A DNA stretch of 64,000 nucleotides from Thalassotalea euphylliae (GTDB lineage: Bacteria; Pseudomonadota; Gammaproteobacteria; Enterobacterales; Alteromonadaceae). Made by a program: the position numbers and the translations under genes. How positions within the stretch are numbered: the stretch's first letter is position 1; each line of letters opens with the position of its first letter. The notes beneath the pieces are model-generated. The model worked only from the letters and a program-made list of their open reading frames with translations. It was not told the origin of the DNA and did no database searches. Of the stretch, positions 1-8,835 are shown in pieces. Location of the stretch: NCBI RefSeq assembly GCF_003390335.1, contig NZ_QUOU01000001.1:2108001-2172000 (forward strand). The letters are read 5' to 3'.

Positions 1-1
1 C

Positions 2-442
2 TACAACCTCGACGACATTGTTAGTCAGCAAGTAGCGCTAGCCAGTGGCCAATGTGCAGAAGTTACCTATCAACCACCAGCGCTTCCTATTAAGGTGCAC
101 TGTGATCGCCTCTATATCGAAAGAGCGTTAAGCAATTACATCTCTAATGCGATCAAGTACGGTGACGGCCAAGTCGCAATTTCTTGTGATACGGTCGGCC
201 GCGAGTGCGTTATTAAAGTAGAAGACAATGGCAATGGCGTGGACGATTGTGTTAAAAACACCTTATTTGATGCGTTTTCGCGGGCAGATGAGAGCCGCAA
301 TAAAGAAACGGGTGGCTTTGGTTTAGGCCTTGCGATTGTTAAACGTGTGCTTGAATGGCATGGTGGTAGTGTTTACGTTGAGTCGAGTAGTCTTGGTGGC
401 GCATGTTTTGTTATGCGATGGCCAACCCACAAAAAACGCTAA
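2..442 (+). CDS. Sensor histidine kinase, C-terminal part (cut by window edge)
   Basis: This is the catalytic ATP-binding end of a two-component sensor kinase. The reading frame is open from the first bases of the window, so the N-terminal sensor, HAMP and phospho-acceptor parts lie outside. Visible motifs in order are the N box (SNYISNAIKYGDG), the G1 box (VEDNGNGV), an F-box-like DAFSRADESR and the G2 box (GFGLGLAIVKRV). Together they form the HATPase_c fold that phosphorylates the kinase's own histidine. The protein ends soon after G2, as is normal for OmpR-partner kinases. The cognate regulator is not in the window, so the signal cannot be inferred. Confidence 0.9.
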   Translation, partial: YNLDDIVSQQVALASGQCAEVTYQPPALPIKVHCDRLYIERALSNYISNAIKYGDGQVAISCDTVGRECVIKVEDNGNGVDDCVKNTLFDAFSRADESRNKETGGFGLGLAIVKRVLEWHGGSVYVESSSLGGACFVMRWPTHKKR

Positions 443-594
443 TAACCCAGCTCTCATTTTCAAGCTTTGATTCAAAAGTCTTCATTTAAGTTAATATTTG
501 TACGGCTGAGATACGATAAGTGATGTTACTCAGCATTGCTGGTTAATATTTGACCTAACGAACAACTCATTCAACGTTTTCTCTAAAGTTTACT

Positions 595-1200
595 GTGAAT
601 GCGTCGATAGCGTTATTAGAACGTCTATATCAACGCTTGGCAGTTAAACGCTTGATTGAGAATATCCTTTTACAACATGAACATCAGCTTGGAGAATCGC
701 TAAACGAATGCGTGCACCAAGCCCGTCGTTCTGATTTTGCATTGCTATTGGCGATGCTTAATGATGATGTTCGCCAGCAAAGCCAGTTTTTAATGCCAAA
801 GACTGAGCAATCTGAAAAACAGATCACAGATGCAAGTCTGCGCGCTGAATTTGAACTGCCCAAAAGTGCTGAGCTCGCACTGAACAATATTGAGCAAATT
901 CAGCAATACAACCAAGCAACACTGGTCAGTGATAACTTAATGGCATCCGTTAAACTAGGTGATGCGCTTAATCCTAAGCCGCTGAGCTTTCGTGATAACA
1001 AGCACCATGTGCCTACCGATGTGCTATCAAACACAAGTATCCATTGCCAAAATCGCGTGCAACCAACGAATCCACAAGATGAATCGTCTCAGCAGGCATC
1101 GGCAGAGCGTCTTCCCTTGAATGCTAAAGGTTGGTTGAAAGCGGTTCAAAACACCTTAGTAAAAACCTCACAGCCACTTATCACCGAACAGTTTGCTTAA
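595..1200 (+). CDS. VC2046/SO_2500-type small conserved protein
   Basis: This is a 201-residue protein of unknown function. The N-terminal 70 residues, with a LGESLNECVHQARRSDF block followed by a LLLAMLNDDV block, resemble what I recall of the gammaproteobacterial VC2046/SO_2500 family. That match is from memory and is moderate. The remainder is low in hydrophobicity and looks disordered, and I see no signal peptide or membrane segment. The start is a GTG with only a weak upstream AAAG, so the true start could differ. It stands alone, 150 bases after the kinase gene and just before a repeat element. Confidence 0.6.
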   Translation: MNASIALLERLYQRLAVKRLIENILLQHEHQLGESLNECVHQARRSDFALLLAMLNDDVRQQSQFLMPKTEQSEKQITDASLRAEFELPKSAELALNNIEQIQQYNQATLVSDNLMASVKLGDALNPKPLSFRDNKHHVPTDVLSNTSIHCQNRVQPTNPQDESSQQASAERLPLNAKGWLKAVQNTLVKTSQPLITEQFA

Positions 1201-1335
1201 TCGGCTTATACCAATTGAAATAACTACTTAATCATTCAGCGAGAATTAAAAGGCTTAGAGGCAAGGCATTGATTGCAGAGAATGGTTATTCCCTTGTCAA
1301 AATCAATGACGCAGCATATGAGCCTTTTAAACTCG

Positions 1336-1344
1336 CCCTTTGGG
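1336..1344. repeat. 9-bp target-site duplication, left copy
   Basis: The sequence CCCTTTGGG immediately precedes the left IS end and is repeated exactly at 2623-2631. Nine bases is the duplication length known for IS10-like IS4 elements. Confidence 0.9.
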
Positions 1345-2622
1345 CTGAGGGATCCCCATTTATCATACAATGATTATCTTGTTGTAGTCGTTAATGAAAT
1401 TTAACCAACTCCTTTTGATAAACCTCTTTGTTAACTGGTGAGGGCATTGTTTGACAATATTTTTGGCGAGTGACAGAAATGAAAGCACGCGCCGCTTTCT
1501 CACGGTATTTGCTTGGAACCTAAAGTGCCATTTTCTTCTTTCTGCTTCAAAGCCAATAAGCCAGAGTACCAAGCTTGCTACACAAGCGATAAGGCACAGT
1601 ATGCTCATCCGTTTAATGCCCATCGTTCGACTAAACCGCCAAGAAAAACCATACTGCTCACTTTTGTCATCTCTAAAGTTTTGCTCTATTTGCATACGTT
1701 TAGCGTACAAATTGATTACTTCGCGACTTGTTAGCTCGGCATCAGATGTCGCGATGAGCCAAGGTTCATGAGCAAGGTTGCGGTACATTTTATCATCCTT
1801 AGTAAAGCGGCTTTTCCCGCGTCGGCCTCTGTGCTCACCTTGATAAAGGTGCAGGCTCGCTTGGCACCCCGTTTTGCTGTGTTGCGTTAACCTTGCGCTC
1901 CCTAAATTTTTAGGTGTACAACTGGCGTCCTTTCTTAACTGCGCTAAGGTTTGCCATTGCGTTGGCTGCTGTTTCAATTGGCACTTCATTGTACCTCGCA
2001 GTCGACCAATAAAATCCCATCCGTGGGCAAGTACTTCGGCATACCAAGGTGTTAAAAAGCCGCCGTCAGATGTGATATACACTTTCGCATGCCCCGCCAA
2101 TATGTGACTTAATCGTGAGAGAAACAATTGATGAGTGGTACGGGTTTCCTTATCCTTTTCTTCAACAACCATGTTGTAGAGCGTCATTGAGCGACCATCG
2201 ACCAATAAACTAGCGCGTAACAAATGATAATTTGAGCCACAGCACCCACTCCAGTCGACAGCAATGACTAGGTATGGCAATTGGCTTATAACGGGCTTGG
2301 CAAGCGCACGGTAAATGTCAATAAGCTCTCGTTGTAAGTGGTCATTGTTTAAAAATCTGTCGATTCGTTTAATTTTGTTTTTACTGAACGCTTTTCCTTC
2401 GAGGTGTCGACCTATATCAGTGAGAGTTAACCGATTCGAGTCAATTAACGCATCGGCACTGAGCATTAAGGTTTTCATGCGTGCGCGATTGAAGGAAGAT
2501 AGCGTATTTTTAAAGTAGTTGTGGCATAGTGATTTTACAGGCATAGCAGTTGTCCTTATTGTGTTTGGCGATTCAATAAGATCACAAATTGTTATGCCTG
2601 TCACTTTTTGGGGATTCCTCAG
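1345..2622 (-). mobile_element. Intact IS4-family (IS10-like) insertion sequence
   Basis: This is a 1278-base insertion sequence. The left end begins CTGAGGGATCCCC and the right end, read inward, begins CTGAGGAATCCCC, matching at 12 of 13 positions and resembling the known IS10 ends. Perfect 9-base direct repeats (CCCTTTGGG) flank it. One transposase gene on the minus strand fills the element and has no visible lesion. The preserved target repeats and open reading frame suggest a recent, possibly still active copy. Confidence 0.93.
1363..2544 (-). CDS. IS4-family (IS10-like) DDE transposase
   Basis: This transposase, about 393 residues long, should cut and paste its own insertion sequence. 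Recognisable IS10-type blocks are TLTDIGRHL and NKIKRIDRFLNN near the N terminus, the first catalytic Asp in VDWSG, the second in TSDGGF, and the third acidic residue in the YREK signature (YAKRMQIEQNFRDDK). A QANTVRKRRVLS block lies near the C terminus. I chose the ATG at 2544 because AAGGAC lies about eight bases upstream; a GTG at 2604 would add 20 residues. No frameshift or stop is visible. Confidence 0.93.
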   Translation of the reverse strand: MPVKSLCHNYFKNTLSSFNRARMKTLMLSADALIDSNRLTLTDIGRHLEGKAFSKNKIKRIDRFLNNDHLQRELIDIYRALAKPVISQLPYLVIAVDWSGCCGSNYHLLRASLLVDGRSMTLYNMVVEEKDKETRTTHQLFLSRLSHILAGHAKVYITSDGGFLTPWYAEVLAHGWDFIGRLRGTMKCQLKQQPTQWQTLAQLRKDASCTPKNLGSARLTQHSKTGCQASLHLYQGEHRGRRGKSRFTKDDKMYRNLAHEPWLIATSDAELTSREVINLYAKRMQIEQNFRDDKSEQYGFSWRFSRTMGIKRMSILCLIACVASLVLWLIGFEAERRKWHFRFQANTVRKRRVLSFLSLAKNIVKQCPHQLTKRFIKRSWLNFINDYNKIIIV

Positions 2623-2631
2623 CCCTTTGGG
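2623..2631. repeat. 9-bp target-site duplication, right copy
   Basis: This CCCTTTGGG directly follows the right IS end and exactly repeats 1336-1344. Confidence 0.9.
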
Positions 2632-2768
2632 AGCGTGTCAGCGTCGCGATAATTGCGCCAAATTCATTGGATGTAGAATAACTATATCGGCATAAATTTG
2701 GCTTATTCTCCCACCGCTGACAACGCTCTGAATTGATCAATTAATTAATTCAATTGGTATTACATAGA

Positions 2769-3242
2769 TTATCGCCCGCAACACTTCTTATATTTTTTAC
2801 CGCTAAGGCATGGGCAGGCATCATTTCGTTTAACCAAGGCAACTTCCTCGTGTTTAATTATATCGCCGTCGAGATAACACCAGCTGCCTTGCTCGACCAC
2901 AAAGTTTGAGCATTCACGCATTTCATAAACGCGATCTTGGTTGAGATAAAAAGCAGAGAATTCAACTTGAGCGGGGGTTGATAAGGGATCGTGGCGATGG
3001 ACTGTGAGCCTGAGCCAAGTATTTTCTTGAGCCCAATCCGCGATATCCTTAACAGAAAGATCTTGTTGGCTCGGTGTGGCATAGGTGTCAAAAAGGTACT
3101 GCGCCTCTGCTTTGGCATAAGCACTATAGCGCGAACGCATCAGTTGCTCGGCATTCTTTGCTTTTTTCTCGCCACGAATAATTACTTGGCAGCAATGCTC
3201 AAATTGCTTGGCTGAACCGCAAGGGCATAAGTTATTTGTCAT
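2769..3242 (-). CDS. ychJ: YchJ-like SEC-C motif protein
   Basis: This is a soluble protein of about 157 residues with a zinc-binding SEC-C motif at both ends: CPCGSAKQFEHCC near the N terminus and CPCLSGKKYKKCC at the C terminus. The middle carries the YchJ signature (AEQLMRSRYSAYA, then a WLRLTV...VEF barrel-like segment). Family members are conserved but functionally undefined. I chose the ATG at 3242; a GTG at 3254 in the same frame would add four residues, and neither has a clear ribosome binding site. It lies on the same strand as the SulA-like gene upstream, with about 50 bases between them. Confidence 0.88.
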   Translation of the reverse strand: MTNNLCPCGSAKQFEHCCQVIIRGEKKAKNAEQLMRSRYSAYAKAEAQYLFDTYATPSQQDLSVKDIADWAQENTWLRLTVHRHDPLSTPAQVEFSAFYLNQDRVYEMRECSNFVVEQGSWCYLDGDIIKHEEVALVKRNDACPCLSGKKYKKCCGR

Positions 3243-3293
3243 AATCGCGGTCACTTAAACGCATTAATACATTGGCCGCGTAGTTTATCTAAT

Positions 3294-3728
3294 TCAGCTA
3301 TTGAATAAAACACAGTGTGTTTTGCCTTGCTCAGCAAACGCTTTAATGCGCATGCTATTCAGAGCTGCTTGTTTGGCATTACAAACAATAACCGCAGCGC
3401 AGTTACCCTTTATTAACGTACGTTCAAGGTTGGCTTGTGCTACGGCAACTTTGTTGGCATGCACCCACAACACTTTTGGGCCTAGTTCTGGGTTCACTTG
3501 CATTTGATGTGCAACGCGGCTGTCTGAACTGATCACTAAAATCCATTTCTTTGTATGTTCATAGCGTTTTGTTAATTGCGCCAATTGTTGTTTGAGGGAG
3601 TGTTCGCACATCTCTGTCTTTTGTTCAAACCATGGTGATAATTGAAATACATTTTGCTTGTGTAAACAGGCTCCATTCAAAAGCGGATTCACTTGTTTAA
3701 CAGCTGAGTGAGTATTTAATGTATCCAT
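3294..3728 (-). CDS. sulA: SulA-like SOS cell-division inhibitor
   Basis: This 144-residue protein has the C-terminal layout of SulA: a KKWILVISSDSR strand, a VLWVHANK strand, an ANLERTLIKGNCAAVIVC segment and a short final strand (THCVLFNS). SulA blocks FtsZ polymerisation after DNA damage. The N-terminal 60 residues are poorly conserved, as expected for the family. The ATG at 3728 is preceded by GGAG at good spacing; an in-frame TTG four codons earlier overlaps that site and is unlikely. A near-consensus LexA box lies about 34 bases upstream, which strongly supports SOS control. Confidence 0.75.
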   Translation of the reverse strand: MDTLNTHSAVKQVNPLLNGACLHKQNVFQLSPWFEQKTEMCEHSLKQQLAQLTKRYEHTKKWILVISSDSRVAHQMQVNPELGPKVLWVHANKVAVAQANLERTLIKGNCAAVIVCNAKQAALNSMRIKAFAEQGKTHCVLFNS

Positions 3729-3761
3729 ATTTATCTCCAATTATTTGTGTTGACACGAATG

Positions 3762-3777
3762 CTGTATAAATAAACAG
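3762..3777 (-). promoter_or_regulatory. LexA (SOS) box upstream of sulA-like gene
   Basis: The 16-base sequence CTGTATAAATAAACAG has the CTG-N10-CAG form and the AT-rich core of the gammaproteobacterial LexA operator. It sits about 34 bases upstream of the sulA-like start codon, where it would cover the promoter. The rest of the 327-base gap to 4068 holds a loose inverted repeat at 3782-3838 (ATTAAAATGAGC against its mirror with three extra bases) and nothing else I can name. Confidence 0.85.
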
Positions 3778-4067
3778 TATTATTAAAATGAGCTAAATGC
3801 AAGCCTTAACATGAATAAATTTCGCTCATTATTTTAATGCAGCAGTCTAAACACTGTCCGCAAGACGACGCTTGTTAAGGTGACACCTTTTTCTGAACGA
3901 TGACAATAGAACTTAGATCAACTAAAAGTAATGACTCGTCTGATATGCTGCACTTGCAAGATGCAGTAGAATTATTGCTCTAATTTTTTGTCAGCTTTTT
4001 ACTTGAAGCCTGATCTCGTGGTTTGGAAGAAGCTTGTTGTGGCAGCAGTATTAATTAGGAATACTCA

Positions 4068-6230
4068 ATGAAAATCTTTCGCATGATGGCGCTAAGTGCA
4101 GCGCTTATCTCGGCATACCCTGTTAGTGCAGAAAATACTAATACACTGATTAAGCCGCGAATTGTTGGCGGCCAAGCGGCAAGCGAGGGCGATTGGCCGT
4201 GGATGTCTGCTCTGGTGGTTACTAGCGAGCAACCTGTCTCTTTACTCACCGCTAAAGGCGGAGAAATTGCCACACAACCTTTTATATTTAGTCCGCAAGG
4301 GCAAGCCAATGGCGAAGTTGTTGATTGCGGTTTAGGCGATCAGGTTTGCGTCAATGTGCAAGATAAGGTTTGCTTTATTGAGCGCGGTGACGTGCAATTT
4401 GCTACTAAAGTTAATAACTGTGAAGCGGGTGGTGGTGTTGGGGCGATAATTTATAATAATGCGCCCGGTCCCTTGCTAAATGGTACCTTGTTTGCTGATT
4501 TTACTGGTTCAATTCCTGTGGTGGCGATATCACAAGAAGATGGTCAGGCGTTTAAAGATAACTTCTTTGGCAATCAGGTTGAAATTTCAGTAACGACACT
4601 GCTTGATGCCGCTCAATCATCGTTTTGTGGCGCCAGCTTTCTTGGCAGTAAATGGGTGTTAACGGCGTCCCATTGTGTCGACGGTGAAACGACAGATTCA
4701 TTTAAAGTTAATGTCGGTGAATATGACTTAGCCAATGGCGCGCAAAATGCCATCTCAGTGGCCCGTATTTATATGCACCCACTATATGATAGTGTGGCGC
4801 TTAATAACGATGTGGCGTTAATTGAGCTAACTCAAGCCGTTAATGCGCCTGCCATTAGTATTTCTTCATCAATAACCACAGATAACGCGGCTGTGGATCA
4901 TCAAACCGTTACTGCCATGGGCTGGGGCGATCGGACAGGCTACCAGCCAGGTGAGGAGCACCTTGCTGATATTCCCGAGCTATTACACCAAGTTGATTTA
5001 CAGCTGCTGACCAATCTTGAGTGCAATACCACATTAGCCAATTCTGTCATTGGCCCAGATAGTGATCCCAGCCAAGGCGGCATCACGGATGCAATGATTT
5101 GCGCTGCGGTTGCTGGTGGCGGCAAGAGTTCTTGTCAAGGAGATAGTGGCGGTCCACTCGTCCTGAATACCAACGAGGGCTGGCAGCAAGTGGGGGTGGT
5201 TAGCTGGGGGGTTGGCTGTGCAGCGGATGGTTACCCTGGTGTTTATGCGCGAGTCGCTGAATTTAGTGACTGGATAACTGGAATTTATCAAGGCATCGCA
5301 GTCGAACAAACATTGGATTTTCATGTCGCCGGTGTTGATCATACACAGACATCTCTGGTCAGAGTGTCAAATAACAGCGGCCAAGCCGTCCAGCTAAGCT
5401 ATGCCATTGACGGCGATCAAAGCTTTACCTTTACCCATGGCGAATGTGTATCGCTCGCTGCCGGTGCCAGCTGTGATTTAACCGTGAGTTTTCAACCAAA
5501 CCAGATTGGTGATCATAGGGCGGTATTAAACATTATGGCTGACAATGATGCGATCAAAACCAGTCAAGCCTATTTATCTGGCCGAGCTATCCAGTTATCG
5601 ACAGCGCTTAATAATAGCTTGTCGAACAGCGATAATATCACTTGGTACAATGGCGGCGAACAGGGATGGCAAGCAGATACAGTCAATGGCGGTATCGAAA
5701 GTGGCGTGATAGATCATTTGCAATCGAGCATTGCCATGGCCATCATCACAGGTGAGGGTGAGTTAAGCTTTGAGTGGGCAGTATCGTCAGAAGCCAATAC
5801 GGAAAATGAAAATGATCCCTTTGATGCCCTGTATATTTATATTAATGGTATAGCGTTTGATTTTATCTCTGGTGAGCTTGATTACCGTCAAGTGAGTTAC
5901 CAATTAACGGGGGCCGAGAATCGGGTTACCTGGGTTTATCAGAAAGATCAGCAGGTCTCTGAGGGCCAAGATAAAGGCTATTTACGTAACATCCGCTTTA
6001 CTGCTAAAGATACGGGCAGCGCGCCTACGGCACCAGAAACGCCAAGTGCTCCGTCAAATCAGACGACACCAAGCTCGCCTGCTGCGCCTAGCACCCCGTC
6101 TACCCCTAGTGCGCCGTCAACACCAACCACAGAGTCATCAAGCAGTAGCTCGTCAGGCGGCGGTTCATTCGCTTGGTTGCTCCCCCTGTTGGCGACACTT
6201 TGGTTAAGGCGCAAAACAAAGTCAGCTTGA
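4068..6230 (+). CDS. Secreted trypsin-like serine protease with inserted PA domain and GlyGly-CTERM
   Basis: This is a 720-residue exported S1 protease. A signal peptide (1-21) is followed by the zymogen-activation site RIVGG (31-35). The chain then leaves the protease fold for a PA-like domain (about 65-180, with NNCEAGGGVGAIIYNN) and returns at FCGASFLG. The catalytic triad is visible: His202 in TASHC, Asp in NNDVAL and Ser in CQGDSGGP. An Ig-like module with a CVSLAAGASC segment, a second beta domain starting near NITWYNGGEQ, a Pro/Ser/Thr linker, and a GGGS-hydrophobic-RRK tail follow. That tail matches GlyGly-CTERM, the substrate signal of rhombosortase. AGGA precedes the ATG. It is the first of a tandem pair. 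Confidence 0.92.
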   Translation: MKIFRMMALSAALISAYPVSAENTNTLIKPRIVGGQAASEGDWPWMSALVVTSEQPVSLLTAKGGEIATQPFIFSPQGQANGEVVDCGLGDQVCVNVQDKVCFIERGDVQFATKVNNCEAGGGVGAIIYNNAPGPLLNGTLFADFTGSIPVVAISQEDGQAFKDNFFGNQVEISVTTLLDAAQSSFCGASFLGSKWVLTASHCVDGETTDSFKVNVGEYDLANGAQNAISVARIYMHPLYDSVALNNDVALIELTQAVNAPAISISSSITTDNAAVDHQTVTAMGWGDRTGYQPGEEHLADIPELLHQVDLQLLTNLECNTTLANSVIGPDSDPSQGGITDAMICAAVAGGGKSSCQGDSGGPLVLNTNEGWQQVGVVSWGVGCAADGYPGVYARVAEFSDWITGIYQGIAVEQTLDFHVAGVDHTQTSLVRVSNNSGQAVQLSYAIDGDQSFTFTHGECVSLAAGASCDLTVSFQPNQIGDHRAVLNIMADNDAIKTSQAYLSGRAIQLSTALNNSLSNSDNITWYNGGEQGWQADTVNGGIESGVIDHLQSSIAMAIITGEGELSFEWAVSSEANTENENDPFDALYIYINGIAFDFISGELDYRQVSYQLTGAENRVTWVYQKDQQVSEGQDKGYLRNIRFTAKDTGSAPTAPETPSAPSNQTTPSSPAAPSTPSTPSAPSTPTTESSSSSSSGGGSFAWLLPLLATLWLRRKTKSA

Positions 6231-6262
6231 GCGAGGGCTTAACAATTTTACCTTAACAATGA

Positions 6263-6290
6263 GAGTCAGCAGTTGCTGGCTCTTTTTTTT
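6263..6290 (+). terminator. Intrinsic terminator after first protease gene
   Basis: The stem GAGTCAGCA / TGCTGGCTC (one G-T pair) is followed by eight T residues, 30 bases after the stop codon. It separates the two tandem protease genes into independent transcripts. Confidence 0.85.
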
Positions 6291-6424
6291 GCCAACGCCA
6301 TTCATCAGGCTGCCGTGGAAAATGTATCTTGGCATAAAGATATAAGGATTATTCGACTTTTTGTCTTTAAACCTCGTACATAATCTATTATGGTGACTTC
6401 GGATTTAATGTTAAGGAATTGAAA

Positions 6425-8515
6425 GTGAAAAGATTTGGGATAGCGGCAGTCAGTGCTGCCTTAATGGTTGCGTACCCAGTAGTAGCCAAAAACACGAATC
6501 CATTGATAAAGCCTAGAATTGTTGGTGGCGAGCAAGCGCCCAATGGTGATTGGCCTTGGATGTCAGCATTAGTATTTACTGGCGAAGAGTTAACTACCTC
6601 GTTAACAGTTGCTGGCACTAATTATGAAACGGGTCCATTCACCAACAGCCCATCAGGTGAAGCAAGTGGGGCAATTGTTGACTGTGGTATTGGCGACCAA
6701 GCTTGTAGCGATGCCCAAGGTAAGATCTGTTTAATTGAACGTGGCGAAATCAACTTCTCGGTTAAAGCCGAAAACTGTGAAACCGCTGGTGGTGTTGGTG
6801 TTGTTATATATAACAATGTCGACGGTGCAATTAACGGTACTTTAGGCGATGATTTCTCTGGCACTATCCCCGTTGTTGGGGTTACCCAAGAAGCTGGTCA
6901 AACAATTAAAAATAATAACTTAGGTGATAACGCGACAGTCTCTGTATCAAGTGAAGCCAGTCTAGTGCAAGACTCTTCATGTGGTGCAACCTTCCTCGGT
7001 GGCAAATGGGTGTTGACGGCATCGCACTGTGTCGATAGTGCCAGTTCTCAGTTTTTGAAGGTCAACATTGGCGAGTACGATCTTTCTGATGGTGCCGAGA
7101 ATGCCGTTGATATTCAATCTATTTACATGCACCCAGAATACAATGATGTGAGTTTAATCAACGATATCGCGTTATTAGAGTTAACCGCGCCTGTCGATGC
7201 ACCAAGTGTTGCACTTGCATCGAAAGTAACCACAGATAATGCAGCTGCTGAAGCAAGTGCCGTTACGGTTATTGGTTGGGGTGGACGTTTGGGCTATGAG
7301 CCTGGCGAAGGGCCAACTGGCGATTTTCCTGATGTATTGCACCAAGTAGATTTACAGCTACTTAATAATCAGGAATGTCGAGCAGTATTAGCCAACTCGC
7401 TATTTGGTGAAGGTGGCGATCCAGCGCGCGCGGGTGTTACCAATGTAATGATATGTGCTGCCGTTGCTGGCGGTGGCAAAGGCTCTTGCCAAGGTGATAG
7501 CGGTGGCCCATTAGTATTAAACACCAATGAAGGTTGGCAACAGCTAGGTATCGTTAGCTGGGGCTTTGGCTGTGCGGCAGACGGCTACCCAGGCGTTTAT
7601 GCTCGTGTGGCAGAATTCGATACTTGGTTAACCGCAATTACGCAAGGAATTGCCATCAATCAATCGCTTGATTTTCACGTTGTGGGCGTTGAGCAATCAC
7701 AAATGGCGAAAGTAGAAGTTGTGAATAATGCCGAACAAACGGCGACGCTAAGTTATCGCATCGAAGGTGACGAGAGTTTTACCTTAGCTGGTCAAGAGTG
7801 TTTAACCCTAAGTGCAGGCGAACGCTGTGAGTTAACGGTGAATTACACTGCCAGTGGCGTAGGTAATCAAACGGCACGCGTAACAATTGAAAGCGACACT
7901 AGCGAGATCACTACCAGTGAAACTTATTTAGCTGGTCGAGCGATTGCTACCTCCAGCGATATAGAAAACACCCTAGGAGCTGACGAAAATATCACTTGGT
8001 TCAATGGCGGCGAGCAAAGCTGGCAAGCGAACAGTACAGCTGCTGGTATTGAAAGTGGTGGTATTACTCACGATGAAGATAGTATTGTCATGGCAGCGAT
8101 TAGCGGTGAAGGTGAGTTAAGCTTTGAGTGGTCAGTGTCTGCAGAAGAGAACACAGCCGATGCGAGCGAACCTTTTGATGCTTTATACCTATACATCAAC
8201 GGTGAGTTAGTCGAGTTTATCTCTGGTGAAGTTGAGTTTGAAGAAAAAACTTATACGTTAACCGGCGAAGATAACCGCATTACCTGGATCTACAACAAAG
8301 ATGGCTCAGCGAGTGAAGGTGAAGACAAAGGTTATATTCGCAATGTGCGTTTTACCCCAAAAGCAGAGCCAACGCCACCAGCGCCTGCGCCAACGCCTGC
8401 GCCAACGCCTGCGCCAACGCCTGCACCAGTAACACCAACAAGCTCTTCAGGTGGCGGTTCAATGGCGTGGTTATTGCCCTTGTTGTCGTTAGCATGGCTG
8501 AGAAGGAAGCGTTAA
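6425..8515 (+). CDS. Second secreted trypsin-like protease with inserted PA domain and GlyGly-CTERM
   Basis: This 696-residue paralogue of the preceding gene has the same order of parts: signal peptide, PRIVGGEQAPNGDWPWMSAL, PA-like insert with an ENCETAGGVGVVIYNN block, CGATFLGGKWVLTASHC (His), INDIALLEL (Asp), CQGDSGGP (Ser), two C-terminal beta domains, a linker and GGGS-hydrophobic-RRKR (GlyGly-CTERM). The Pro-rich linker is built of PTPA repeats and differs from the Ser/Thr-rich linker of the first copy. I chose the GTG at 6425 because AAGGA lies seven bases upstream; the TTG at 6419 is too close to that site. Confidence 0.92.
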   Translation: MKRFGIAAVSAALMVAYPVVAKNTNPLIKPRIVGGEQAPNGDWPWMSALVFTGEELTTSLTVAGTNYETGPFTNSPSGEASGAIVDCGIGDQACSDAQGKICLIERGEINFSVKAENCETAGGVGVVIYNNVDGAINGTLGDDFSGTIPVVGVTQEAGQTIKNNNLGDNATVSVSSEASLVQDSSCGATFLGGKWVLTASHCVDSASSQFLKVNIGEYDLSDGAENAVDIQSIYMHPEYNDVSLINDIALLELTAPVDAPSVALASKVTTDNAAAEASAVTVIGWGGRLGYEPGEGPTGDFPDVLHQVDLQLLNNQECRAVLANSLFGEGGDPARAGVTNVMICAAVAGGGKGSCQGDSGGPLVLNTNEGWQQLGIVSWGFGCAADGYPGVYARVAEFDTWLTAITQGIAINQSLDFHVVGVEQSQMAKVEVVNNAEQTATLSYRIEGDESFTLAGQECLTLSAGERCELTVNYTASGVGNQTARVTIESDTSEITTSETYLAGRAIATSSDIENTLGADENITWFNGGEQSWQANSTAAGIESGGITHDEDSIVMAAISGEGELSFEWSVSAEENTADASEPFDALYLYINGELVEFISGEVEFEEKTYTLTGEDNRITWIYNKDGSASEGEDKGYIRNVRFTPKAEPTPPAPAPTPAPTPAPTPAPVTPTSSSGGGSMAWLLPLLSLAWLRRKR
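8387..8422 (+). repeat. Three 12-bp tandem repeats encoding a PTPA linker
   Basis: The unit GCGCCAACGCCT occurs three times head to tail within the second protease gene. Unit number sets the length of the linker before the GlyGly-CTERM tail and could vary by slippage without breaking the frame. Confidence 0.85.
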
Positions 8516-8582
8516 TCAGTTAACATTCATTGATAGATAATAGTTAAGCGTCACTATTGAGCTTAACAAGTGAGAATGTAAG

Positions 8583-8607
8583 AGGTCTGCAATAGCAGAC
8601 CTTTTTT
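8583..8607 (+). terminator. Intrinsic terminator after second protease gene
   Basis: The perfect 8-bp stem AGGTCTGC / GCAGACCT with an AATA loop is followed by a run of T residues. Confidence 0.9.
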
Positions 8608-8835
8608 ATGTGCGAATGGTAGCTTTGTGTTGGTAATGACTTGAACTCGGCTTTGCAAAATAAGACTTTGAATATCACTACTGCATCATTCAACTTTCAC
8701 TAAAATAAGGCAAGACTGCATTAATTAGGGTCATTAGCCCGGCTTTCTTCATAGGTAGATTTCTTAGGTTGTTGTTTAATAAGTAAATATAAAGCTGGTA
8801 TGTATTTTGTTTCTTTCTCGCACCAAGCTTGGAAA

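Larger units (their letters stand above)
1208..2760. repeat. Short TIR-bounded (MITE-like) element interrupted by an IS
   Basis: The 12-base sequence ATACCAATTGAA at 1208-1219 is repeated in perfect inverted orientation at 2749-2760. If the IS at 1345-2622 and one copy of its 9-base target repeat are removed, the ends enclose about 266 non-coding bases. This size and end structure suit a miniature inverted-repeat element. Copy number elsewhere in the genome cannot be judged from this window; I saw no second copy here. Confidence 0.55.

Noticed and set aside
8387..8422. Repeats as a possible CRISPR or genomic repeat array
   Set aside because: They are in-frame 12-base units coding for a Pro-Thr-Pro-Ala linker with no spacers.
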